In this document: positions 48,101-58,757 of the stretch, in pieces
How positions within the stretch are numbered: the stretch's first letter is position 1
Layout of the letters: the number at the start of each line of letters is the position of its first letter
Source: Heliocidaris tuberculata
Taxonomy: Eukaryota > Echinodermata > Echinoidea > Camarodonta > Echinometridae
Direction: 5' to 3'
DNA: 64,000 bases
Assembly (NCBI GenBank): GCA_025618425.1
Contig: CM046850.1
Coordinates: forward strand, 25,817,205-25,881,204
The notes under the pieces: generated by a model
The model's input: the letters and a program-made list of their open reading frames with translations, nothing else
Database searches by the model: none
What the model was told of the DNA's origin: nothing
Program-made: the position numbers and the translations under genes

Positions 48101-51100
48101 TGATAACAAGTTTTATGAAACGGGGCCCTGGTCAGCAGGGAGAGTAGGCAATAATAATAAATTCTCTCATTGGTATAAATACTAATAAACCAGTTCATAA
48201 TTACAATCTGCACATGTGCAGATAAAGATCATTTGTACCCAGTACAATTGACCTTTATACGCTGTCATTTTGTACACACCATGATGCATGTACCAGTATG
48301 ATTTTACATGTTAGACAAGTAGCGTGTCCACCAAAACAGATGCGCATACGTGTACGAATAGGGGTTATTTCAGGGTCATTTGTACCATGAACTAATTACG
48401 AACTGGCTAATTCCGCAACCTTCACGTTTTTATTCAAGCATAATGCTCGACCCACTGGATACAATTTAATTTTGATATACTGCATCACATTTTCCATCAC
48501 CTCCAGCTCAAATTATCTCAGGCTTAGTATGCGGTGAGTTAGTATTTGCTTGATCATTGTTACCTCAGCATAGCTTCTCTGGAGGTGACCTTGCTCTCAA
48601 ACATTGCCATCTGTTCTTTGGTCTCCTTCTGGAGCAAGCGAAGAGCCTCTTCTTTGGATTCTAGTTCCTGCTGTAGTGAGCTGACCTCTGATTCTAACAT
48701 CTGTTTTTAAAAAAATTAAATGAAAGAAAATTTAGAAATAAGACATGGAAAGGGGGGGGGGGAGGGAGAACTGAAGGTTCACTTTTTATTCATGTGAGTT
48801 ATGATAAACTTGCTCATTCAGAGAAAGGTAAGGCAGTATTGGGTTAATTTTGAGGGAGAGAACAAGTTTGTTGAAAAGCTTAAGTTCACCATTTGTTAAG
48901 TTTGAGTTAAGGTTAACCAGCTAAAGTTAGACCTAGCCATGATTATCCAAAGCTAGGTTGGCCCCAGTTAAGTTGATACCAAGCTGAAGTTAAGATTATC
49001 ACTAGCTAATGGTAGCCTTCACATTGTCAAAGCTTGCTCAAGCAGTTAAATATTTAATCAAATTTCTTCTTTGTATAATCGATCTGTGAATCATTCTGTG
49101 AATTCGACTTTTAACATATTTCTATTATTTTCTACATATCTTTATTACTTCATGGGATTAGTTTTAAAAAACTTAACAGAATCATTGCCATCATCATTCT
49201 GACCTGTCTTTGGTGTTCTTTTCTCCCAACATCCTCCAGCAGCTGCCTATTCTCTTCCTCTGCACCCTTTTTCCTCTTCCCTGCCTCCTCCAGAAGCTCC
49301 TCCAATCTCTGGATGGCAGTGTTCTTCCCATCCAGGGTGTCTTGCGCCCTCTGTAGTTGACCTTCGATATGGACGATGCGAGCTCTGAAGTCTAGGTCGT
49401 TCTGGTCTAAGGCTTGTTGGCGCTTTACTAGCTGGTGCTTGTGGGCTGCAGCTTCTTGCTGAATTAAGAAATGCAGAAAAAAATATATTTGTAGACATGT
49501 ACAGTTGTTTTAAATGTTCAAAACAGAGTCAAAATGTTTCTTTTTGCAACAGACATCAATTATTTCTAAAAATGCCAGATTTCACCCCATTTTACAGTTC
49601 CCACATTGCAATTTCTCAGAAGTCCTGCTTACTAAAAAATTGGTGCCCTAACCCTTCCATCACACCCCCCCCCCTTAAAAAAAAAAAAAAAAAAAAAAGC
49701 TATAACTAAACATGACTGTAATGTAACTTGAAGTAGTGCATTCGTAATCTAACCACAAATCTAAATATATGATTCTTCATAAACTTTTGACTTCAAAGCA
49801 ATCAACAACTTGTATCCATCGATTTGGAATGCATTCTGAACCATTTCAGCACTATACGCAGTTAAAACTGCCCTAATTTTGATATTGCATCTGATATACA
49901 TGTACTTGGACATGCTAATAATGAGAAACGTTACAAACCTGAAAAGCCTGACACTTCTCAGCCAGTTTCTGCCTCTGCGTTTCCAGACCTTCCACTTGCT
50001 TCTTGTATGCACGTCTCTGAACATCCCATTCACGAGCCTGGCTTTCAAAGTCCTGGCAGGAATTGAAATGACCTAGATTTAAACTTGCTGCAGGACAACA
50101 TGCTATTGTAAAGCATCTTTTCATATGCTACACAAATTTCTGAGTTTTGCAAGAGAAAGTTTTAATGTGTAAACGAATGTTGAAGGGTAATGTTGCAGGC
50201 ATTTTTTAAAATAGCTGCTTTCAGAGGCTTCATCGCATACTGGTACTCAATGATCTGCATCAGCATGTTAATCACACAATTATGTGACTCTCACTATGCA
50301 TCTATTATTTTTGCAGCAGCGTTGCGTTTTTATAGGCAGTTTATCGCCTCTCTCTGAATGTGCCAACTTCTGATCTGGTTTATAAGCTCTGACATAGATC
50401 TTCTTGCCTGGTTGTAAGACACATGCTCCAGAGTCAATATCTTACTATAACCAAATTCTTAACCTCAACCCTATACCAAACACTACACCTAACCCTAACC
50501 CTATCCTAAAACCTATAGAAAGCTTAAAACCATTTATCTTTGACAAAATAAACCAATGGGAATTGTTGCCGGAGCATATATCGGGGCACCTTCTTACCTC
50601 TATCTTACTCTCGGCCATCCTGAGATCAACTCTGGCTTTCCGTAGCTTGACCTCTGACTCCTCTTTGACCTTCTCTACACTGTCGTTCTGTTTGCCATGG
50701 TGACGCTGTAGCTTCTCGTAGCTCTTCTGCAATGCCACCAACTGCACCATTAACAGAGAAAAATAGGCCCTTTCTTCAGATACACTTCATCTGAATTAAT
50801 GCACTCTAGGATCCATCAACAAATAGTCCATAAAAACTACTTTCATTCTGTTTGTCATGGTGTTAATCATGTTGCAGAGCTGCTAAGTTCTATTTTGCAG
50901 TTTCAGTATTCTTAACCCCCAAAATCAGTATTTTGGCAAAAAAAATCAGTATTTTTCCGCGGGGCAAATAAATGCATGTATATCAGCAGAGTTCGATCAC
51001 TGATTACATTTCAGTCCCACACGTAGACAATCATGTTGTAGCATAAGCAAAGCACACAGTAAACATACTTGGCATACGAACGGATATCCGATACGTACGT

Positions 51101-54100
51101 CTACCCCTTAGCGCGCGGAGTGCGCACCAGCCATGCCACAGACTAATACATGATTGACACGGCGCACGCACCGGCCATAGACTATATACATAACTGATTT
51201 TGTACATTTCCGTATTTCAACATGAAAAACCGTACTCCCGTATTTTAACTTGATTTCCGTACGAAATACGGGAAATCCGTACTACTTGGCAGCTCTGATG
51301 ATGTTGTTTTTTTTTTGTAGGTTTTCCGAAATGCCACCCACCAGCTGTACTGCTAATTAATTAATTAGAGAAAAATTAAGTCTTTGCTTTATGTGTATTT
51401 CATTTGAAGTTGGTGACAAATGTGGGATTCATCAACGAATAGTGCATAAAAATACATGATATGCACAGGGTCATCATCCGTGATGATACATACAAACTGA
51501 AGTCCTTGTTTTATGTACATGTCAATTAGATCAAAATGATGAATATCTTCGTGATTGCCACAAACAAGACTTTCAATCATTATTCACATGATTACCAATA
51601 GGCTTGAAAATGTCAAAATATTCTTTATTTTTTTCAAATAAGGATTCACCCATAACTGCGATAAATACAAATTTGCTCACCTCTCTTCTCAGTTGATCAA
51701 CTTGTTGCTCATATTGCGTGACCAACTCCTTCTGGGTTCTTTCCATTCCAGCAAGCTCATGGGTCAAACGATTGGTCTGGGTAGAAGAAACACAAACAAC
51801 AAAAGATAAGCACTAAATAGATAATCATAATCTTGGACAGCCAAGAAAAGTGGTGTTAGCAAAAGTGGCAAGGAGTAAATTAAAGAAGCGATCTGGGAGA
51901 GAGTGGCAGCCACAATCCTCAACAAAAAGGGACGTCTCCGGTTCAAACTGTCTTACACATGAGACTGGGTACTTCAGGAAGTCACCAGCCATCGTTCCTG
52001 TTACTAATTTTTCCAGCTGGAAAGTACTTGTGCCCTACACGGATTGATGATCGGACATGAATTTTAAGAATATCCAGAATGGGAATAAGACTGCCACAAG
52101 AAGCCAGTAGCAACTGGCGAAACATCGGAGAGTAATTACATCTTTAACACCATCCAGTATTTGATTTATAACACTGTTAATAGATATGCACTGAGTTTAG
52201 GCAGTTACATAACCCTACATGTAGATGTAATATTAAACCAATTTGCAACCATAACCCTTTGCCCTGCATTTTCTATGAAATAAAGCCCAAGCAAATATTG
52301 CCAGAGCACAAGTCGCATAGTTGGATCAAAGTTCAGGCAGCATCACAGTATAAACATGCATCCTGCTTAAACAATATTCGCTTTGCTTCAGAGGATTTTG
52401 ACTTTCTCATTAAATGATGCTTTTAAATACATGTAGGTAAGACCACAGGAAGGGAGAGTCCAATGTTGAGACAGGAACATCGAAAGCCAAACTTGATAAT
52501 GTAGTACAACAGTCACGATCAAAAGTGCCAGAGATCTTTATTTACAACTGGGATTCTGGAGAGATAACAGACGTCAGCCAACCAGGCCTTTCCTCCATAC
52601 ACGCAAAAAGCAGACAAACATTTTTTCAAGGTGAAGAAAGAGATACATGTACCAACGACCAGAGAGCAAACCAAAAAATGTGGCCAATTTTCAAAAAACA
52701 TGAACAGTACACAGCTTACATTTACAATCAACCAGGAATCTTTATCTCAAGTTCAAACCAGAAACCTTTCTTGCTTCTGTAAAGAATACATGTATCTCAA
52801 TGGTAATGATCCATTTTGTACAAACAAAGAGTACATGTATGTTGCACATTGGAAATGATAAGTATACAGCATACAGTCAACTGGAAATCCTTATCAAGTT
52901 CAACCACAAACCTGAAGAGATGACAGATGTCAGCCAACCAGATCCTTCTTCCACACACACAAAAAGCAGACAAACATTTTGCTTGATTGAGAAAGAGATA
53001 CAACTGGAGAGTGCGCCAAAAATGTGGCCAATTTTCCAAAAACATAAACAGTACACATCTTACAATCAACCAGCAATCTGTATCAAACAAGAAACCTTTC
53101 CTGCTTGCGTAAAGAATATCTCAATGTAATGATCCATTTTGTACAAACAAAGAGTATGTTGCACAATGGAAACTATGCAAACTCAGGAAAAGGAGAACGG
53201 GATCATCAACAGCATGGCAAATGTCACCAGAACAGTTGTGAGATCACCGTTCAGGCAGCATATATGAGGGGGGACGTGAATGGGGTTTCACAAAAAGAGC
53301 GGAAAAAAGCTGAAAGTTTCCGCCACCATGATTCTACCTGTTATGATACAATATGACCACAAGCCAGCAAATTCTATTGCCGCAACACACACAAATCACA
53401 TCATTGTACACACAGACATTGTCACAAGAAAGTCCCATAGTCACCTCCCAAAATCTGTCTAAAAAGCCTAATTCCACTGTCAAAATGCGGAATCGGCGCC
53501 TTATTTCCAAAGCACGTGGGGCTTAAGTTCAATGCTAATACACAGGTTCGCCGAAAAAGCGTTAAAAATCAAGAAATCAGCGGTTTTGTGGCTAGTTTTT
53601 TTGCTTATCGCAAGCTACGAGTATGATGGTGTCGGCAAAAAACAAATGAAAATCCAAAACCCCCGTACCTGCCGATGCATTGACTTCATGTACAAAGTTG
53701 AATGCAAGTCCCAACTTGCCTTCATTCGACCGAATGCGCCGCGCGCAACGCCCGCGGTGAACAACCGATAAAATAGCGGAAATAGCACACAGGAAAAAAG
53801 CGGAAATTGAATCGGGCAGAATAATAAAAAAAGCAGATTTCCGCTAAAAAGCGGAGATTTCACAGGCCTGTGACATATATCCACCTGGGAAAAATTGTAG
53901 TCAGGAATGTGATATCATTTTATTAACACTGTAATACCTCAGATAATGTATTAACCCAGGAACAAGACATCATTTTAAGACCATTGAACAAGAAGTTCAA
54001 GGGCTGTTCAAAGTCTTCACACACTTCAAAACAATACTTCACAAGTTGAATACAATCCAAAGGCATTCAATTGTGGTACCTGCATGCGAACTTTTTGATA

Positions 54101-54830
54101 TGAAGTCATCTACTGGGGAGCCAGAAGGATGTTCACTCATATCACTTTACACAGAGTTAACGCCTTCTGACTCCCAACAGATCTTCCAGACTTACCTCAG
54201 ATGTTTTCACATCCAGAGCTAGTTTGATGGTTATGATCTCCTCATCTCTCTGCCTGACTTTGGCCTCTGTGGCTTTGATGCTAGCCTCCCACTCCAGTCT
54301 CTTATTGTTGACCATTATGTCAATTTGACGCATCAGCTCCTGTAGCTCAGCCTGGCAAGATGACAGGGATCCATCAAAGAGCCTGGGGGAGAGACAAACA
54401 ATACTTTTGAAGGCTAAAGAATGTTTTCATTTACCTACTTGCATTCATACAGCACAGGGTCTACGTACATCTACATAAGATCTTAAATTTCAGCTTCTTA
54501 CATGTCCATATAATTGATTTACCAACAGTCGAGCATATCTCTTAGGCAAAGAACAAGTCACATCAGTCAGAAAATTGGTAAACATCATCCCACCAAAGAT
54601 CCGAAACCCAATGACATAGACAGAATCCAACACGTCCCCAAACAAAATCATGACCCCCTGCAGAAACCAAAGACCTGATGACTTCAAGCACCTAAAACCC
54701 TTGGGCCATTAATGCTCAGTTCATATCAAATGCATCAAATGCAACTTTTTTTAATGCAAGTTAGTGGGTGGTTAGTTAGGTATGAGTGGACTTACCCTGC
54801 CATTTGTGCCTGCTGAACAATATCTCCCAT
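42200..54830 (-). CDS. CEP63: CEP63, centrosomal coiled-coil protein, fifteen exons
   Basis: CEP63 recruits CEP152 to the mother centriole for centriole duplication; vertebrate DEUP1 is its paralogue (family knowledge). Exons, 5' to 3': 54830-54796, 54382-54196, 51776-51681, 50741-50598, 50052-49939, 49458-49204, 48700-48564, 47301-47149, 46774-46654, 46247-46053, 45531-45355, 44209-43935, 43492-43422, 42987-42803, 42370-42200. All introns are GT-AG and all phases agree, giving 771 residues (human CEP63 703). The N terminus SSCQAELQELMRQIDIMV matches human CEP63 almost word for word, as do ALQKSYEKLQ and GLETQRQKLAEK. Residues from about 13 to 530 are nearly continuous coiled coil. A Ser/Arg/Pro-rich linker follows (about 560-620). 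The last exon reads TRFLREDQQHQAELERILN, matching the human C-terminal CEP152-binding helix. In exon 14 I used the GTAAGTG donor; reading through gives a stop at 42743 without that helix. Only one such gene is seen here. Confidence 0.94.
45708..45941. mobile_element. 234-bp MITE with exact 4-bp TSD (AAAT), CEP63 intron 10
   Basis: Termini GAGCCTGATCGATTA and TAACCGATCAGGCTC; AAAT at 45704-45707 and 45942-45945. It is nearly the right-hand 205 bp of the element at 58758-61400 joined to its left tip: same GTCCGTCCGTGAC (45737-45749), GGTAACCATRGCAACCAAAT and ACAGGCCTTCAAACTTTC. A mutated word GTCCGTCAGTGAC lies at 45914-45926. Confidence 0.92.
47980..48128. mobile_element. MITE in CEP63 intron 7
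   Basis: GGGCCCTGATTCGTAAAGCT and the inverted right end GGGGCCC surround the core CTCAGCCAATCAGATTC shared with 198-333. No certain target duplication. Confidence 0.7.
50875..51297. mobile_element. TIR element in CEP63 intron 3
   Basis: CAGAGCTGCTAAGT at the left and ACTTGGCAGCTCTG at the right. Short repeats of TCAGTATTTT and CCGTATTTYAAC lie inside each end. No clear target duplication; no ORF. Confidence 0.6.
52525..53170 (+). repeat. Diverged tandem duplication in CEP63 intron 2
   Basis: Two copies of about 310 bp (52545-52856 and 52870-53170) share the words GTCAGCCAACCAG, AAAAAGCAGACAAACATTTT, AATGTGGCCAATTTTC and AATGATCCATTTTGTACAAA. Not coding. Confidence 0.75.
53171..54195. other. 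Remainder of CEP63 intron 2
   Basis: GCGGAAA-type words recur at about 53300, 53515-53600 and 53760-53850, suggesting a degraded repeat. No gene or defined ends. Confidence 0.35.
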
Positions 54831-54931
54831 GATAGGTCGTTTTACTTCATCCACACTGTGTTGAGTCAGCTCAGAGTTGGTTCAAGTGGGATACATAATC
54901 AAGCTTGGCCCATAGATGACCTACAGGGTAT
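54796..54931 (-). other. CEP63: First coding exon of CEP63 with its 5' UTR part
   Basis: The start codon at 54828-54830 follows about 100 bases of untranslated sequence whose 5' edge is a good 3' splice site (TTCCATAGCTACAG on the minus strand, ending at 54932). An upstream non-coding exon is therefore likely. One candidate donor, CATCGGGTGAGTTG on the minus strand (exon end 62950), lies about 8 kb away. Confidence 0.5.
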
Positions 54932-55010
54932 CTGTAGCTATGGAAAAGATATAAAATAGAAAAAGGTAGGAGACTCAAACCTGTTTCTGAAAAAGTCTAC
55001 ATAATGTACA

Positions 55011-57596
55011 CAGCCATTCCATGTAACTAGACACCAGGAGCTTAAAATTTCAAGTTCAACCAATTAAAAAAAATGATTCATGTTTGGCTAGGTATATGTT
55101 CAAAAGGTGTAAATCTGATTTTTCACCGCCTTTCACCTTCTAACAACCGAGTTACACCTCCCGGAACAGAGATCAAATTTGCTACAAGAATTATGCCTCT
55201 TTGGTACCGTTTTTAATCACACTATTTAAAGCATGTTCCATTATCTGTAGATACATCATTTTTTGTATTAAGTTTTATCTTACACCCATTTTACCATATC
55301 AAGTTCGTTTTTACATTTATATGTGACAAGCTTGACAATATTTCAGATTGCAAACACCCTCGAAATGTGTCACGCGAGTCACAAAAATATGTCCATATTT
55401 TAGATTGCTTAAAAAGTAGTAGATTGTGTGAATTGTAGTTGATAACTTTTGAGGATCTTAGGGTCCTCAATCATACCAGCAAAGAAGATTTCCATGTGTA
55501 AACCCCTTCAATATGAAAAACACCAGAACAATAATGTCACGCGAGTCACGCTAAGATTTCTTAGGGTTGTCACGCGAGTCACATTCTACAAGTTTGTGAA
55601 AATAAAGAGAATGATTGAGATTTTTTTGAAAAAAATTAATTCTGCCTTTAAAATTATTCATGTAAAATGTTCTATTTTATCACATTAAAGGTAAACATCA
55701 TGTTATTTGGTAAATAAAGAGATACAATACATATAAAAAAGTAATCTATATTTTAACTGCAAGCCAATTCAAGAATAGATTCGTTATGAGCGCCCTATCT
55801 ATGCTGGCGGAGAAACACAACATTGACCTAGAGTGGAATTTCAGCGCTACAAGTCACGGGAAAGGCCCAGTTGACGGCATTGGAGCAACCCTGAAGCGCA
55901 AAGCTTCAGATTTGGTGAAAAATTGAAAGTGCTCAATTTACACTGCTCAAGAATTCTGTCGTGCTGTAAAAGATTCAACTGTTACTACGACAGTCATCAC
56001 AGCAAAGGATGTTGAAGCTCGTTCTGAGGCTTTGAACCTGCCTGACATCTTTGGAGTAGCTACACCACTCAAAGGCATATCATCCCTTCATTATGTCACC
56101 TACAAGAGTGGACAGCTTGTCACAAAAAGATTCACTTCTCAGAGAAGCAGTGGTTATCTATCTGATAATGGTGATGAGATGGTGGAAATGAGGATACCAT
56201 CCAGAGCACAAGCACTACAAGTTTGGGCCCAAAAGTCAATGAGATGGTGGCAGTTGCCTTCAGCGGAAAGCATCCCAGGAGCATCTACATATACATGGCT
56301 CAAGTCCTCCAAGTGGACAGAAGCTAGGTTTACCTTCGTTACCTAGAGAAAAAGGGAAATCTCCACCACTGGCCGATGAAAGCTGATGAATTGTGGCAGC
56401 CTGCAGCAGACATCCTCTGCAAAGTACAGCAGCCAGATCTTGTCAACAATATGGGACAGTTACAATTCACGGATGAAGAGATTGAATCTTTAAAATAATT
56501 AGCCCTTAACAAACCAGGCATGAAAATTGTCTTCATGAAATAATTACAAACTTTCCCAAACTATACAGAGAAGGCACTCTGGCAAAGAAAATTGATTTGA
56601 CTTAAGTAGTTATCTGATTTAACTGTAAGAAAGATAAGAGTAGTATGGGTTGATTTTTTTTTTCTGTTAAATGTGATTTTAATATAATTTGCTCAAAGGA
56701 AACGAAACAGTTGATCATTTTTTACTATAAGACTTTGTAACGATAGATAAGAAAGCAAAAGATTATATGTGAACATTATTAATGAGAAGAATCAAGGACT
56801 CTGTGTGCACCAAAGTAACTTTCAAGTTTCAAGAACTTACATGTATGGACACAAATCCAAAAGCAAAAATGCAAGTGAACTAAGTTTCATTTTGATTCAT
56901 TTTAGATAAAAGACTTTATAAAGTAGTTAAATAAGAAAGAAAAAGAAAATTAGTTATAAAAGAATGACTTTCCAGAACTCTTAATTTGAAGGGGGGAAAA
57001 AACGAGGAAAAGGTGAATTTTTGCTGGATGTTTATGTATTGCATGTTCCAAGAGCTCCCATCAGAGCTTGAATTAAATAATTCCTTTGTTTTAAAGATGT
57101 ATGTGATGTAACTGACCATAAATGATAAGTTAGGTTAAAAATTTGGCTCATTTTACTTTATAAAATCATGATAATTGGTTCAACTTTTAGTCCCAAATGA
57201 CACTTGTCACGCGAGTCACATTTTCATATGGCGATTGACTTGAAACAAAAAGTCAAGGGATAATGAAATTTTGACTTATTATTGCCTGATGTCTCGAAAT
57301 GTACTCCAGAAAATTTGGTGGAAATGGAACAAGTACTTTCTTACGAAAATCCAGTCAAGTACAGTAAGGTCAGAAATCTTCAATAGTGTCGCGTCACGCG
57401 AGTCACAACAAAAAAAGTGAAATATCTCCAACAAGAATGACTTTACATCAAAGATTTCTGTTTACCAATGTGTATGGTCATTACCTTGATTGAAATATGT
57501 AAAAAAAACAGGTCTGCAAAATAAAGTTTTCAAGTACTTAACCTTAACAAGTTGAAATTTTGTATAAATGTCACACGAGTCACAATGGAATGGCTG
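55011..57596 (+). mobile_element. 2.59-kb TIR transposon relic with exact 4-bp TSD (TACA)
   Basis: The left end CAGCCATTCCATGTAACTAG and the inverted right end (ACAATGGAATGGCTG) match over about 50 bp with gaps, including AAAATTTCAA further in. TACA flanks exactly at 55007-55010 and 57597-57600. The word GTCACGCGAGTCAC occurs at 55369, 55536, 55569, 57206 and 57393, and as GTCACACGAGTCAC at 57570, all in the same orientation and outside the central ORF relic. It lies just upstream of CEP63 exon 1. The superfamily is not settled; 4-bp duplications are known for Sola1/2, Chapaev and Ginger elements. Confidence 0.9.
55759..56498 (+). pseudogene. Transposase-like ORF relic inside the 2.59-kb element
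   Basis: Reading starts within coding-like sequence (SQFKNRFVMSALSML), with no upstream part, so the N terminus is lost. WNFSATSHGKGPVDGIGA follows, a phrase I associate with uncharacterised transposase-like proteins of many invertebrates (recalled, not searched). There is an in-frame TGA at 55924-55926. A frameshift near 56220-56340 moves the reading frame, and the C-terminal part (YLEKKGNLHHWPMKADELW) ends at TAA 56496-56498. It is dead as it stands. Confidence 0.75.
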
Positions 57597-57644
57597 TACA
57601 GTAGAAGTAGTTCTCCAGCATAAATTATCTATCATTTCCTAACC

Positions 57645-57912
57645 CGCTCATGGAACCATCACTATGTGGAGCTGTGTCAATTTCGGCGGCGGTCACGACC
57701 TCTCAGGTGAAGAGGTATTCAATATATGTGGAGGCAAAACTTTGAGAAAATGCTTCTTTCTACATTTTAGGATGATAGAAAAGCTGATTTCATGCTAAAT
57801 TCTTCAATAGGATTTTTATCACCTTGATCAAGTGAAATTTTCAGGCAATTTTTGTCTGACGATCTTGCATCTTCAAAACATTACATACTCTCTATGGGAG
57901 GCATTTCTCTGT
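57645..57912 (-). repeat. Dispersed repeat, copy 2 of 3
   Basis: Minus-strand copy of the family at 11946-12165 and 63500-63775. On the plus strand it shows CACTATGTGGAGCTGTGTCA, GTCACGACCTCT, TAGGATTTTTATCACC and CTCTATGGGAGGC. Confidence 0.6.
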
Positions 57913-57980
57913 GGTAAGAAGGTATGGAGTGCAAGTTATCTATAATAATAATGTGTGTTAGTGTTCCTAACCTGAACTAA

Positions 57981-58053
57981 TTTATTTTTTTATTTTTCAT
58001 TTTATTTATTTATTAATTTATTTATTTATTAATTAATTAATTTATTATTTTTT

Positions 58054-58108
<55 letters not shown>
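57981..58108 (+). repeat. (TTTA)n microsatellite
   Basis: Imperfect at the start, then nearly perfect TTTA units from about 58044. Confidence 0.9.
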
Positions 58109-58753
58109 TTCATGCATGTTCATAATTCATAATACAGATACAGCAGATACAAAATAGAGTACACAGAGCCAGAGCATACATAATGAACACACAAAGGGGC
58201 TCTAACATAAGCTCATAAAGCTTATAAAGCAAAACAGAGGTTTCCTGACAAAACAATAAAAATAACTAATCATACTAAATGACAAGAAATGGAAATTCAA
58301 AAATTTGAAAATAGTAAGTATATTCAATTGGCCAAGTGTCTAGATCTACAGTGATTTTGGCATTGCCTAACCCTATGCGTGCAAGTCAATTGGTGGTCCA
58401 AAAACTCTTGGCAAGTGGTATTTTATTGAACAACTTTGACTTCTGCTATCTACCTACCCAGCGTCAGAAGCTTGCCAAAATATCTATAAATAACCTTGTA
58501 TGTCTGTGCGACTGCCAAATGATAGGTGTTGGACATGTTGGAAAAGGATACACTACAGTCATGGGCAATGGGCATCACTTGCCAAGACAACAGCTAAAAG
58601 ACAACTCCTAATCATTGCGCACTCATGTACCTACCAGGTTATCTGGGATAAGGATTAAGTTGGATATGAAATTGGGCATCAGGCCTCACAGTCATAAAGT
58701 TACAAAAATACATGTATGATTAAAATTTGTGAAAAAAGACATTTTAATATTCA
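58109..58753. other. Non-coding DNA
   Basis: No gene or repeat recognised. A 91-codon open frame (58336-58611) shows no family features and no splice context. Confidence 0.4.
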
Positions 58754-58757
58754 AGCA

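Noticed and set aside
55369..57583. CRISPR-like array of the word GTCACGCGAGTCAC
   Set aside because: Spacing is irregular, the setting is an animal genome and the words lie inside a TIR element.
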